The position numbers and the translations under genes were made by a program. Source: Flammeovirgaceae bacterium (GTDB lineage: Bacteria > Bacteroidota > Bacteroidia > Cytophagales > Cyclobacteriaceae). From it: 64,000 nucleotides of DNA. The stretch covers positions 1 through 64,000 of the forward strand of contig JADJMA010000024.1 of assembly GCA_016709845.1 (NCBI GenBank), in the 5' to 3' direction. The notes under the pieces are model-generated. The model was not told the DNA's origin and made no database searches. It worked only from the letters and a program-made list of their open reading frames with translations. Below, in pieces: positions 20,874 through 30,257 of this stretch. Numbering within the stretch: position 1 is the stretch's first letter; every line of letters starts with the position of its first letter.

Positions 20874-21056
20874 ATGGCAAAGAAAGGAAACAGAATACAG
20901 GTAATTCTAGAGTGCACCGAGCAAAAGGCCAGCGGCCAGCCCGGCATGAGCCGTCACATTACCACAAAAAACCGGAAGAACACCACTGAGCGTATTGAGC
21001 TTAAGAAGTACAATCCGATTTTAAAGAAATATACTCTTCACAAAGAAATTAAATAA
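20874..21056 (+). CDS. rpmG: 50S ribosomal protein L33
   Basis: A 60-residue basic protein, MAKKGNRIQVILECTEQ at the N-terminus and KKYNPILKKYTLHKEIK at the C-terminus, matches L33. It appears to be a zinc-free (C-minus) form, because the CxxC pairs of C-plus L33 are absent. It lies between L28 and the DUF4295 gene in one short operon. Confidence 0.95.
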   Translation: MAKKGNRIQVILECTEQKASGQPGMSRHITTKNRKNTTERIELKKYNPILKKYTLHKEIK

Positions 21057-21058
21057 TC

Positions 21059-21214
21059 ATGGCTAAGAAAGTTGTTGCGTCATTAAAGAAAACAGATGGC
21101 AAGAATTACGCAAAAGTAATCCGTGCTGTAAGATCCGAAAAAACAGGTGCCTACACCTTCAAAGAAGAAATTGTGGTGTCTGATTTGGTGAAAGAAACAC
21201 TAGCCAAAAAATAA
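21059..21214 (+). CDS. DUF4295 small basic protein
   Basis: A 51-residue protein starts at the ATG two bases after the L33 stop: MAKKVVASLKKTDGKNYAKV, ending VKETLAKK. Its size, basic character and position after rpmG match DUF4295, a Bacteroidota-specific family conserved in this operon and probably ribosome-associated. That role is inferred from position only. Confidence 0.88.
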   Translation: MAKKVVASLKKTDGKNYAKVIRAVRSEKTGAYTFKEEIVVSDLVKETLAKK

Positions 21215-21237
21215 TCGGCTTACGCAGATAAGATTAG

Positions 21238-21263
21238 AAAGTCCCTTGAGTGGGACTTTTTTT
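21238..21263 (+). terminator. Rho-independent terminator of the rpmB-rpmG-DUF4295 operon
   Basis: AAAGTCCC (21238-21245), a six-base loop and GGGACTTT (21252-21259) form a perfect 8-bp stem followed directly by a T-rich tail. It lies 23 bases after the DUF4295 stop and before ftsY. Confidence 0.9.
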
Positions 21264-21305
21264 ATTTAGTTAGTAACTTATCCAGAATTTATACCACACG
21301 CAGTT

Positions 21306-22265
21306 ATGTCATTCTTGTCGGGTTTATTTTCTAAGGAAAAGAAAGAAAGTCTTAACCAGGGTCTTGAAAAAACCAAGGAAAGTTTTTTCAACAAACTTGG
21401 GAAGGCCATAGCGGGCAAATCGGTTGTCGATGCGGAAGTACTGGACAATCTAGAAGAGATTCTGATCTCTTCGGATGTGGGCATTCAAACTACCCTTAAA
21501 ATTATTGAACGTATTGAAGCTCGCGTGGCCCGCGACAAATACCTGGGCACATCGGAGTTAGATCAGATTTTAAAGGAAGAAATTGCCAATCTGCTTACTG
21601 AAAGTAACATGCAGGATCTGGTTGATTTTGAAATACCCAAAGGGATCAAGCCTTATGTATTGTTAGTAGTAGGTGTGAATGGCGTTGGCAAAACCACCAC
21701 CATCGGGAAACTTTCTGCCCAATTTAAAAAACAAGGAAAGTCTGTAGTATTGGGTGCTGCCGATACTTTTCGTGCCGCAGCGGTAGATCAGTTAAAACTC
21801 TGGGGCGAACGGGTCGGTGTGCCTGTGATCTCAAAAGGTATGAATACAGATCCCTCGGCCGTAGCCTTTGATGCTGTACAGCATGGCGTTGATTCGGGAG
21901 CCGATATTGTGATTATCGATACCGCTGGGCGCTTACACACCAAAGTAAATCTGATGGCTGAGCTGTCTAAAATTAACCGCGTTATTCAAAAGGTAATTCC
22001 CGAGGCACCCCACGATGTCATGTTGGTATTAGATGGAAGTACCGGCCAAAATGCCGTGATACAAGCTCGCGAGTTTACCAAAGCCACTAATGTTTCTTGT
22101 CTTACCATTACCAAACTGGATGGAACTGCGAAGGGGGGCGTGGTTATTGGTATTTCGGATGAGTTTAAAATACCGGTGCGGTATATTGGGGTAGGCGAAA
22201 AAGTAGATGATCTACAAGTATTCAACAAGACTGAGTTTGTTGATTCTCTTTTTCAGAAGAAGTGA
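21306..22265 (+). CDS. ftsY: Signal recognition particle receptor FtsY
   Basis: SRP-type GTPase that docks ribosome-SRP complexes at the inner membrane. The 319-residue protein lacks the long acidic A domain of enteric FtsY and starts almost at the N domain. G1 is GVNGVGKTT (123-131). Further signatures are DTFRAAAVDQL, DTAGRLHTK (G3), TKLDGTAKGG (G4) and the closing GVGEKVDDLQVF. It is intact. Confidence 0.95.
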   Translation: MSFLSGLFSKEKKESLNQGLEKTKESFFNKLGKAIAGKSVVDAEVLDNLEEILISSDVGIQTTLKIIERIEARVARDKYLGTSELDQILKEEIANLLTESNMQDLVDFEIPKGIKPYVLLVVGVNGVGKTTTIGKLSAQFKKQGKSVVLGAADTFRAAAVDQLKLWGERVGVPVISKGMNTDPSAVAFDAVQHGVDSGADIVIIDTAGRLHTKVNLMAELSKINRVIQKVIPEAPHDVMLVLDGSTGQNAVIQAREFTKATNVSCLTITKLDGTAKGGVVIGISDEFKIPVRYIGVGEKVDDLQVFNKTEFVDSLFQKK

Positions 22266-22272
22266 GTTGCAT

Positions 22273-22953
22273 TCACTTATTTGACTTGAATGGAATCCGC
22301 CAGAAGACCTGGTAGTTGAATCCCCAATAAGTATTCTTATACGTCAGGCCATATCCCGGAATCTCATAGGTCTCAAATGCATCGTTCCCTGACACAGTGG
22401 GCAAGAATTTTAACCTGGCTGTATAGCCCATCCAAAATTGCTTCCAGATTTTAACCCGAAGGCCAGTAGTTAATTCTATCCATCCTGCCTTTGCATTGGT
22501 ATTGACCGCGTTCTTTTTATAATCTCCAAAATCAATAGTGCTATAATCATAGACAACTTGTTCATCAAAAATGGAGCGACCGTATCGAATACCAAAAAAG
22601 AACATATTCTTGTCCGGATCATTCTTCAAAAAATTAATATCCACACCCAACCGTATATAGCGGCCATCATTTGAATATGTTCCGTTTTCGATAGGCGTGT
22701 CTCTGGTCCAGCGTCCGTAATCCAAGGTCGGATAATATCTGCCTAGATCTGTGTCTGCATTTAGTTCCCAACCCGAAAATGAACTCTTCGCAATTGTTTG
22801 TCCAAGCCTGATCACATCTGTACCTAACCGAATACCGGTTGGCTTGATAAACTTGCGCGTAGAGTCTGATCGAATATCCTGCGCCTGATTTTGGATACAC
22901 AGACCAAACAATAGGCAGTTAATCAACAGATATCTGAATATTGACAGTAGCAT
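22273..22953 (-). CDS. DUF6048 family outer-membrane-like protein
   Basis: The 226-residue protein has a signal peptide (hydrophobic LLINCLLFGLCIQNQAQ) and then barrel-like strands rich in Tyr/Trp/Gly (GIRLGTDVIRLG, MFFFGIRYGRS, FWMGYTARLKF). It matches DUF6048, found mainly in Bacteroidota, of unknown function. It overlaps the end of the DUF6452 gene, and the two commonly travel together, so a shared envelope role is likely. Confidence 0.8.
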   Translation of the reverse strand: MLLSIFRYLLINCLLFGLCIQNQAQDIRSDSTRKFIKPTGIRLGTDVIRLGQTIAKSSFSGWELNADTDLGRYYPTLDYGRWTRDTPIENGTYSNDGRYIRLGVDINFLKNDPDKNMFFFGIRYGRSIFDEQVVYDYSTIDFGDYKKNAVNTNAKAGWIELTTGLRVKIWKQFWMGYTARLKFLPTVSGNDAFETYEIPGYGLTYKNTYWGFNYQVFWRIPFKSNK

Positions 22954-23357
22954 GGGTTGATAATTGATTAACTAATACCTGTGGATCGGTAAAGGTTGAA
23001 TTGATTACAGAAAGATTAACATAATTGGTAAAGGCACCGCAGTCTACAGAAATAACTTGTACACTCGTTTCGTACCCCACTGTAAGCGTTTCCTCGCGCC
23101 CCTCAAACTTAAAAGTAAATGTCATTTCGAGGCTTCGGGATTAACAGGTAATTGAACCGCACTAACGGCTGTATTTTGATAATAGATTTTGTCGAGCCCG
23201 GAAACCTTTATTTCATCAAATGCAACAAGCCGAATATTATTCCCGCTTTTAAAAGTAATTTTACCAGGTTGGTACTAGTGATAAGGCAATCGGGTTGACT
23301 CAGGCAACCTGTTAAAAGAAAAAATAAACCGATAAACCGAACGAATTTCAAAGGCAT
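22919..23357 (-). CDS. DUF6452 family lipoprotein, one frameshift
   Basis: Start ATG at 23357 gives MPLKFVRFIGLFFLLTGCLS, a lipoprotein signal with the lipobox LTGC. The frame slips near 23260, where a coding A run is one short. It then continues as NNIRLVAFDEIKVSGLDKIY through VNPEASKMTFTFKFEGREET to VNIQISVD. The restored ~145 residues match DUF6452, a small envelope lipoprotein family of unknown function paired with DUF6048. Confidence 0.72.
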
Positions 23358-23447
23358 GCAGTTGAACGTGCAAATATAACCCCTGACAATGGGGGGCAGA
23401 ATTTACCCGGAGGTATTTTTTGTAAATTCGCACCGAAATACGAATCA

Positions 23448-24764
23448 GTGAAAACAAAAGGCGCTAAAAAGACCAAAGTAAACATTGTAACACTAGGTTG
23501 TTCGAAAAACCTGGTGGACTCTGAAGTACTTTTAACACAGCTCAGAGGCAATGGCATTGACACCATGCATGAATCGAAAAAAGATGATTCTAATATAGTG
23601 GTTATTAATACCTGCGGATTTATCGATAATGCTAAACAAGAATCGATCGATACAATTCTTCGTTATGTAGATGCCAAAGAAGAAGGTGTAGTAGAAAAGG
23701 TTTATGTGACGGGCTGCTTATCGGAGCGCTACAAAGACGATCTTCAAAAAGAGATTCCTGATGTTGATGCCTGGTTTGGCACGCGTGATCTTTCGCGACT
23801 GCTCAAGCAACTTAACGCCAATTACAAACACGAATTGGTTGGTGAGCGTATTCTCACTAACCCAAGCCATTTTGCCTATTTAAAAATTTCAGAAGGCTGC
23901 GATCGGCCGTGCTCCTTCTGCGCAATCCCCATCATGCGAGGCAAACATGTTTCGAAACCCATGGAAGAATTGGTGTTGGAAGCAAAAAATCTCGCCAAGA
24001 AAGGAACGAAAGAGTTATTGCTTATTGCGCAAGATTCAACTTACTACGGTCTCGATATCTACAAGAAGAGAAATCTTGCTGAACTTTTACAACGTCTTTC
24101 TGATGTAGAAGGCATTGATTGGATCAGGCTTCATTATGCTTTTCCTGCGGGATTCCCGACTGATGTGTTGGATGTAATGGCTGAACGCGCTAACATTTGC
24201 AAGTATCTGGATATTCCGTTGCAGCATGGTTCCACCGAACTTCTTAAAATTATGAGGCGCGGTATTACGCGTGAAAAAACCGAAGAGCTTTTGGCATTGA
24301 TCCGCGCTAAAGTACCCGGCATAGCCATACGTACTACTTTGATTGCCGGACACCCAGGAGAAAGTGAAGCTGAGTTTGCCGAGATGATGCAATTTGTTGA
24401 GACCTCACGCTTCGATCGGCTGGGAGTATTTCCCTATTCACATGAAGATAATACTCATTCTTACTCATTGAATGATAATGTGCCCGATGAGGTGAAACAA
24501 GAACGCGTTGATCAATTGATGGAATTGCAACAGGGCATTTCGTTGGAATTAAATCAACAAAAAATTGGAAAGACATTTAAGGTGCTCATTGACCGCAAAG
24601 AAGGCGGCAATTTTTACGGCCGTACAGAATTCGACTCGCCTGAAGTAGACAATGAAGTAATTTTGGATGCAAAGCAAAACTACTTGCGGGTTGGCGATTT
24701 TGTAATGGCTAAAATTACGGGAGCCAGTGAGTTTGATTTGATCGCGGAGCCTGTGCAGCATTAA
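23448..24764 (+). CDS. rimO: Ribosomal protein S12 methylthiotransferase RimO
   Basis: Radical-SAM enzyme that adds a methylthio group to an aspartate of ribosomal protein S12. The 438-residue protein has an N-terminal MTTase domain (NIVTLGCSKNLVDSE, later VINTCGF and VTGCLSERY cysteines). The radical-SAM core follows with CDRPCSFCAIP (CxxxCxxC), then a C-terminal TRAM domain. The start is GTG at 23448. It is intact. Confidence 0.95.
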   Translation: MKTKGAKKTKVNIVTLGCSKNLVDSEVLLTQLRGNGIDTMHESKKDDSNIVVINTCGFIDNAKQESIDTILRYVDAKEEGVVEKVYVTGCLSERYKDDLQKEIPDVDAWFGTRDLSRLLKQLNANYKHELVGERILTNPSHFAYLKISEGCDRPCSFCAIPIMRGKHVSKPMEELVLEAKNLAKKGTKELLLIAQDSTYYGLDIYKKRNLAELLQRLSDVEGIDWIRLHYAFPAGFPTDVLDVMAERANICKYLDIPLQHGSTELLKIMRRGITREKTEELLALIRAKVPGIAIRTTLIAGHPGESEAEFAEMMQFVETSRFDRLGVFPYSHEDNTHSYSLNDNVPDEVKQERVDQLMELQQGISLELNQQKIGKTFKVLIDRKEGGNFYGRTEFDSPEVDNEVILDAKQNYLRVGDFVMAKITGASEFDLIAEPVQH

Positions 24765-24866
24765 CAATTAATTAACAGGATTAACCTCTTAAATAAATCC
24801 TCAAACTTTATCAGGAAATAAGTCGTTATTGAATTATATTTTTTCGAAATCCGATCCGTTGTTAGT

Positions 24867-26439
24867 ATGCGCCTCCAAAAACTTGAGTTTTCCGAAACCC
24901 GGTCCTTTTCTTCTTTCTTTCTCGATTACATTCAAAAAAAAGATTCACTAAAACCTTTCTACACGCGCTTTCCCGAAGTTGAAAATTTCAAAGCACAAAT
25001 AGCAGAAAAATCAAAAGCATATTCTTACACCAATAGAAAAATCTTAGCTGAGGTACTTCAAAAGCAATATCAGGAAATTGATTCGTCACAAGAGATAAAA
25101 CAAAATCTTAATTCGTTAAAAGAGAATACCACCTTCACCATTACAACGGGTCATCAGCTAAACATTTTTACAGGTCCTTTATACTTTATCTACAAGATTG
25201 TAACGGTTATCAATACCTGTAAGGAATTAAAGAAGCAATATCCCAAATACAATTTTGTGCCTGTTTATTGGATGGCTTCTGAAGATCATGATTACGATGA
25301 AATAAAATACTTTCGGCTTTACGGAAAAAAGCATACGTGGGAAACAACACAAACCGGAGCTGTTGGGCGATTTAATCCAGAAGTCAATAGCAAAGCTTTT
25401 TAGCGAGATTCCTGGAGATATTGAATTGTTTAAGCAAGCCTATAAACAAAAAACATTAAGTGCCGCGGTTCGCTATTATGTAAATGCCCTGTTCTCGCAC
25501 GAAGGATTACTTGTGGTGGATGCTGACGATCGATCTCTCAAAACACTTTTTCAAGATGTTATCCGGGATGACATATTTGATCATACCCCAAAAAAATTAG
25601 TCGAAGAACAGAACTCAAAACTTGAATCACTTGGCTATCATCCGCAAGTTTTTGCCCGCGATATTAATTTCTTTTATCTGGACAAAAATCTCCGGAATCG
25701 TTTAGAAATAAACGGTGATACCTTTCAAGTAGTTGATACAAACATTCAATTCTCGAAATCGGAAATTGAAAAGATGATTACTGAAGAGCCTGAGAAATTC
25801 AGTCCGAACGTAATCTTACGCCCGCTTTATCAGGAAGTAATTCTGCCAAACCTCGCGTATGCCGGTGGCCCTGCTGAAGTAGTGTATTGGCTTCAACTCA
25901 AAAAAGTATTTGATTACTTCAAGGTTCCTTTTCCGGTATTGATGCCAAGAAATTTTGCTTTGATTATAGACACTCTGGTTTCAAGAAAATTTGAAAAGAC
26001 CGGGCTTGAGTATCAGCATTTATTTGAAGAGAAAAATTTCTTGTTTAACCAATGGATTGTTAAAAATACTGCTCGCGATCTTTCTCTTGGCAAGGAGCTT
26101 CAAACTATGGGTCATTTGTTTTCAAGTATTCGCGATCAGGCCGCAGCCATTGACCCAACCCTCATAAAATTTATAGAAGCCCAAAAGCAACGCGCGTTGA
26201 ATGGTCTGGAAAGAACAGAGCAAAAAATGATACGTGCGGAAAAGCGTTTACACACGGATAAGTTAGGGCAATTAGAAGCGGTAAAAGAAGAACTCTTTCC
26301 AAAGGGAAGTCCGCAAGAGCGCGTTGATAATTTTTTAAATTTTTATCAAAAAGATCCGCAGTTCATTGAACACCTTCTCAATACGTTCGATCCCTTTGAT
26401 TTTAAATTCAATTTGCTTTTTATTAATTGGATCGCATGA
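24867..26439 (+). CDS. bshC: Bacillithiol biosynthesis cysteine-adding enzyme BshC, one frameshift
   Basis: Catalyses the last step of bacillithiol synthesis, joining cysteine to GlcN-malate. The N-terminal part has TGHQLNIFTGPLYFIYK and WMASEDHDYDEI, both typical of BshC. The second part contains YAGGPAEVVYWLQLK and a C-terminal coiled coil. The frame shifts at about 25366, where a GGG should be GG. The restored length is ~523 residues, as expected. A bacillithiol-system redox protein (YtxJ) is encoded at 38010. Confidence 0.9.
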
Positions 26440-27003
26440 CGAAAGGAGCAGTTACGAAAAATTTATCTCCAAACGGAAATGAACTAAGTGAAAGCGAACT
26501 CATACAATTAACTCAACAACTTTGTAATCAATTTTTCTTGCTATTGATCTTTCTACTTAAAAGTCGTTCATAGTGTACCTACCCATCGAATCCAAGCAAG
26601 AACCCGACACCTGGCTTATTATTAAGCGTAATCAAAAGAGTTTCCAGACATTCGATTATCAATACCAAAAGTAAAAGATGACAAAATGGAAAATATTTTT
26701 TTTGAAGAATTTCATCAACTCGAAAAAAAAACAGTTGGGGATATTTCGGAGCCCAAGCAAGGAGGTCCTACGCCTTCAAGAAAAATAGATCTAGTTATTG
26801 TTCCCCTGCTGGCCTTCGACCAACAAGGCCATCGCGTGGGTTATGGAAAAGGTTTCTATGATCGCTTTCTAAAAGAATGCCGACCTGATTGTCAAAAGAT
26901 CGGGTTGTCTATGTTTCATCCTGAGAAGCAACCCATCGAAGCCAACGAGCACGATGTGACGCTTACGCTTTGCATCACATCAACAGACGAATATCGATTT
27001 TAG
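26436..27003 (+). CDS. 5-formyltetrahydrofolate cyclo-ligase, heavily frameshifted
   Basis: Converts 5-formyl-THF to 5,10-methenyl-THF using ATP. The C-terminal half is intact and diagnostic: VIVPLLAFDQQGHRVGYGKGFYDRFL. The first ~250 bases still encode the family (ESELIQLTQQLCNQFF, then YLPIESKQEPDTWLII, then FPDIRLSIPKVKDDKMENIFF) but in changing frames, with at least five one-base errors. The start ATG at 26436 overlaps the bshC stop. The stop at 27001-27003 overlaps the opposite-strand agmatine deiminase stop. Confidence 0.8.
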
Positions 27004-28033
27004 ATTGCTGGTTCTTGCTGGCTCAGGCAATGAAAAGACCCCAATCCCCAAATAATATCGGTTGAATCAAGACCAATCACTTTCCGATCATTAAAACATT
27101 GTTGTAAAATATCTAAGGCGCGATCGTCATGCTTATCCTGAAAGGTAGGCACAACCACATACTTATTGCTTATGTAGAAGTTTGCATAGGAGGCTGGTAG
27201 TCGTTGGTCCTCATAGATAACGGGAGCCGGCATGGGCAATTCAACAATGTTGATCTGCTTTCCGTTTTCTAATCTAAGTGTTTTTAGTTCTTTTAGATTG
27301 TCCTGAAGAATTTCATAATTCTCATCGCTTTTGTTTTCTTCGATGATAGTAACAACTGTATCTTCATCCACAAAGCGTGTGAGGTCATCAATGTGCCCAT
27401 CGGTATCATCACCAATAATGCCATCACCTAGCCAAAGAATATGATCGACTCCGTAATAGTCAATCAGGTATTTTCTATTTGCAACTGATTAAGATGAGGA
27501 TTGCGGTTGGGATTTAATAAACATGCGCGTGTGGTGAGCAATGTTCCCCTTCCGTTAAATTCTACCGAGCCCCCTTCCATAACAATTCCTGGATGCACAA
27601 CCGGAAGATTAAAATGTTTGGCAATTAATGTTGGAATCACATCATCCAAATCGTAGGGCGGGTACTTGTCACCCCAGGCGTTATATCCCCAATCCACAAT
27701 CATTTTTTTCTTCTCAGTTGGATTGATAAGAAATGCGGGGCCATGATCGCGACACCACGCATCGTTAGTAGGATGAATAAAAAATTGAATGTTTCTTAAA
27801 TCGGCCCCCGCTTCATTGAGGTGATACGTTGCTTTTATGCGCATCGCTTCGTTGGCCACATTAATGTTTACCGTTTCACCTTCGGCAATACGGTTAATAA
27901 ATTCAGAATAAACGGGATAAACTGATTCTATTTTTCCGGGCCACGAAGCTTCTTTATGCGGCCAGCTCAACCAGGTGGCTGAATGCTTGGCAAACTCTGC
28001 GGGGAAATGGAATCCTAATTCTTTTGGGGTCAT
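27000..28033 (-). CDS. aguA: Agmatine deiminase, one frameshift
   Basis: Hydrolyses agmatine to N-carbamoylputrescine in putrescine synthesis. Visible motifs are WLSWPHKEASWPG, NDAWCRDHGPAF, EGGSVEFNGRGT, GDDTDGHIDDLTRF and the catalytic-cysteine end GLGSFHCLSQQEPA. The frame breaks near 27468, where a coding A run is one short. The start is taken at MTPKELGFHF (28033); an upstream ATG at 28069 would read through a repeat element and is unlikely. It is followed by the amidase gene for the next step, read in the same direction from upstream. Confidence 0.9.
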
Positions 28034-28040
28034 CATTGTA

Positions 28041-28096
28041 TAGTCCATAGTCAACAGACGATAGTCCATAGTCAGCTATCGACCATGGACTATCGA
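28041..28096. repeat. Short repeat/palindrome between aguB and aguA
   Basis: Two copies of ATAGTCCATAGTCA lie here in tandem. GATAGTCCATAGTC (28060-28073) pairs with GACCATGGACTATC (28081-28094) with one mismatch, across a 7-base loop. The element fills the gap between the two agmatine genes and shares GACCATGG/GTCCAT words with the element inside ileS at 4545. Confidence 0.6.
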
Positions 28097-28976
28097 CTAT
28101 TCCTCATCAATAAATCTTTTTGTAATGGGTTGATACGAATCTATTCTACGATCGCGTAGAAAAGGCCAATGCGTGCGGTAGCTGTCCGTTTTATTTAAAT
28201 CAATATCCTGTACATGCACCTCCTCGTGTTCGTGCGAAGCCTTGTAAAGAATACTTCCAAAGGGATTGGTAATAAATGAACCACCCCAAAATTTCATAGC
28301 ACCATTTTGTTCCAAGCCTACTCTATTTACGCTAACCACATGCAAACCGTTGGCAACGGAATGACTGCGTTGAATAGTTTGCCAGGCATTATACTGCTCG
28401 GTGTTGGTGGCTTCATCTTGCGCGGTTGCCCAACCAATGGCTGTGGGATAAAATAAAATCTCGGCCCCCATTAAGCTTGTGATGCGAGCTGCCTCGGGAT
28501 ACCATTGATCCCAGCATATCAATACCCCCAAAGTCGCAAACTTTGTTTTAAAAACTTTATATCCCAGGTCACCGGGAGTAAAATAAAATTTTTCATAGTA
28601 CGCAGGATCATCCGGGATGTGCATTTTGCGATACTTGCCCAGGTAGGTTCCATCAGCATCCAACACTGCGGTGGTGTTGTGATAAATTCCTGTGTTCTTT
28701 TTCAAATAGCGAGGCAATGATCACCACGCCTAATTCTTTGGCTACAGAACTCAAAGCGTCTGTGGAGGGGCCGGGTATAGGTTCTGCCAATTTGAAATTT
28801 TCGTATTCCTCCACATCACAAAAATAGAGGGATGTAAAGAGCTCTTGTAAACAAATTATCTGAGCACCCTTTGCTGCCGCTTCACGCACTTTTTCAATGG
28901 CTTTAGAAAGATTTTCCTTAGGTGTTTTTGTGCAACTCATTTGCACGGTTCCTATTTTAACTTTTTTACCTGACAC
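28097..28976 (-). CDS. aguB: N-carbamoylputrescine amidase (carbon-nitrogen hydrolase), one frameshift
   Basis: Nitrilase-superfamily enzyme converting N-carbamoylputrescine to putrescine. The catalytic triad is visible: Glu in CLQELFTSLYFC, Lys in KYRKMHIPDD and Cys in GVLICWDQWYPEAAR. The frame changes near 28705 in a coding A run. The start is uncertain: GTG at 28976 fits family N-termini; TTG at 28997 is also open. It lies upstream of aguA, so the two form an arginine-decarboxylation-dependent putrescine route. Confidence 0.88.
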
Positions 28977-29023
28977 TTTAGAAAGTTTAAGATGCAAAAA
29001 TAAGGATTTTGAAGTTCTTGCAA

Positions 29024-29690
29024 TCAGATTTTTATGGCGCGTACCATTTCTCGCTTACCCGGTGGGCCGGGAAGTGATTCCACCACAAGCCCCAATGATT
29101 TTAAATCACGCTTCAATTGTCCTTTAGCACAGTAGGTAACAAATACGGCTTGGGCTTTCATTGCTGAAACAATTTTTTCAAGCATTGGTAATTCCCACAT
29201 TTCGGGTTGCTTGTTGGGTGCAAAGGCATCAAAGTAAATTAAATCAAAATGATTGGGCGGCAAGGCTGCTACTTGTAAAGTAGTTTCTTCTTTGAAGAGC
29301 GTGAAGCTGTCATCCATGGGTTGCCATTGTTGCCAGGGAGCATTATGCATCTGCCTAAACTTCGAAACCTCTGAATCTGTAGCGGTATAGTTAAGCGATT
29401 TCCAGATTTCTTCTGATACAGGAAATGCCTCCAAGGCATAATACATTATGCGTATTTTGTTTCTCCGCCCACTGCCAACTTAGCCATGCGTTTAAGCCGG
29501 TTCCAAATCCTATTTCCAATACGGATATGGCTTTCGAGGAATTTTCCCCGAAGAAATAATTCAAACCCTTTTCTATAAACACATAGTTTGACTCCAGTAT
29601 GGCGCCATGGCGTGAATGATACGTCTCATTCATTTCCACGTTCAACAGCGAGTGCGAACCATCTTCCGTTACAATAATATCTATCGCCAC
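29024..29690 (-). CDS. mnmD: tRNA (mnm5s2U34) methyltransferase, MnmD-type, one frameshift
   Basis: SAM-dependent methyltransferase of the MnmC N-terminal-domain family without the FAD domain. It carries the SAM motif LEIGFGTGLNAWLS, and the later DLIYFDAFAPNKQPEMWE and TYCAKGQLKRDLKSLG motifs are diagnostic of MnmC1. The frame slips near 29455 within an A run. It acts on the wobble uridine of some tRNAs. The restored length is ~222 residues. Confidence 0.85.
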
Positions 29691-29700
29691 TAAAACTGAT

Positions 29701-30180
29701 TTATTCTTTTTTGATCAACGCTACTGCATACGCATTCACACCTTCTTCGCGACCTACATAACCAAGCCGCTCAGCTGTTGTTGCTTTAATGGAGATATCT
29801 TCTTCCTCAATATTCATGAGTGGAGCAAGTACGCTTTTCATCTCAGGAATATGCGGATTTACTTTCGGATGTTCCAGCGTAAGCGTACAATCCACATTTT
29901 CAATTGTCCATCCTTTTTCGGCAAGCATGCGGGTAACATCCTTTAAAAAAAATTTACTATCCATTCCACTCCACCGAGGGTCTGTATTTGAATAGTGAAA
30001 TCCTATGTCCCCTAAATTAGCCGCTCCTAATAAAGCATCACAAATAGCGTGAATGAGCACATCGGCATCCGAGTGCCCCACAGCCCCTTTTGCTGCCGGA
30101 AGCTTAATCCCGCCAAGGAAAAAATCTTTTCCGTTTTCTAATTGATGAACATCAAACCCAAGCCCAACACGGATTTTCAT
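29701..30180 (-). CDS. ispF: 2-C-methyl-D-erythritol 2,4-cyclodiphosphate synthase
   Basis: Step in the MEP isoprenoid pathway. The protein begins MKIRVGLGFDVHQL with the metal-binding Asp and His, then GHSDADVLIHAICDALLG and KATTAERLGYVGREEG. The 159-residue length is normal. The start at 30180 is chosen over the longer open frame to 30228, because it gives the conserved N-terminus. It is intact. Confidence 0.95.
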   Translation of the reverse strand: MKIRVGLGFDVHQLENGKDFFLGGIKLPAAKGAVGHSDADVLIHAICDALLGAANLGDIGFHYSNTDPRWSGMDSKFFLKDVTRMLAEKGWTIENVDCTLTLEHPKVNPHIPEMKSVLAPLMNIEEEDISIKATTAERLGYVGREEGVNAYAVALIKKE

Positions 30181-30257
30181 ACATTTACTTTTTTCAAAAA
30201 TAGAATCATTTGCCTGTATTTGTACCAATAGACTGCATTTAACAACAAGTTATTTTT

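Noticed and set aside
24765..24866. Terminator after rimO in the AT-rich repeat TTAATTAA
   Set aside because: The stem is short and AT-only, with no U-tract.
28034..28069. Extended agmatine deiminase start MDYRLLTMDYTM
   Set aside because: The extra residues are encoded by the short repeat element and do not match the family N-terminus.
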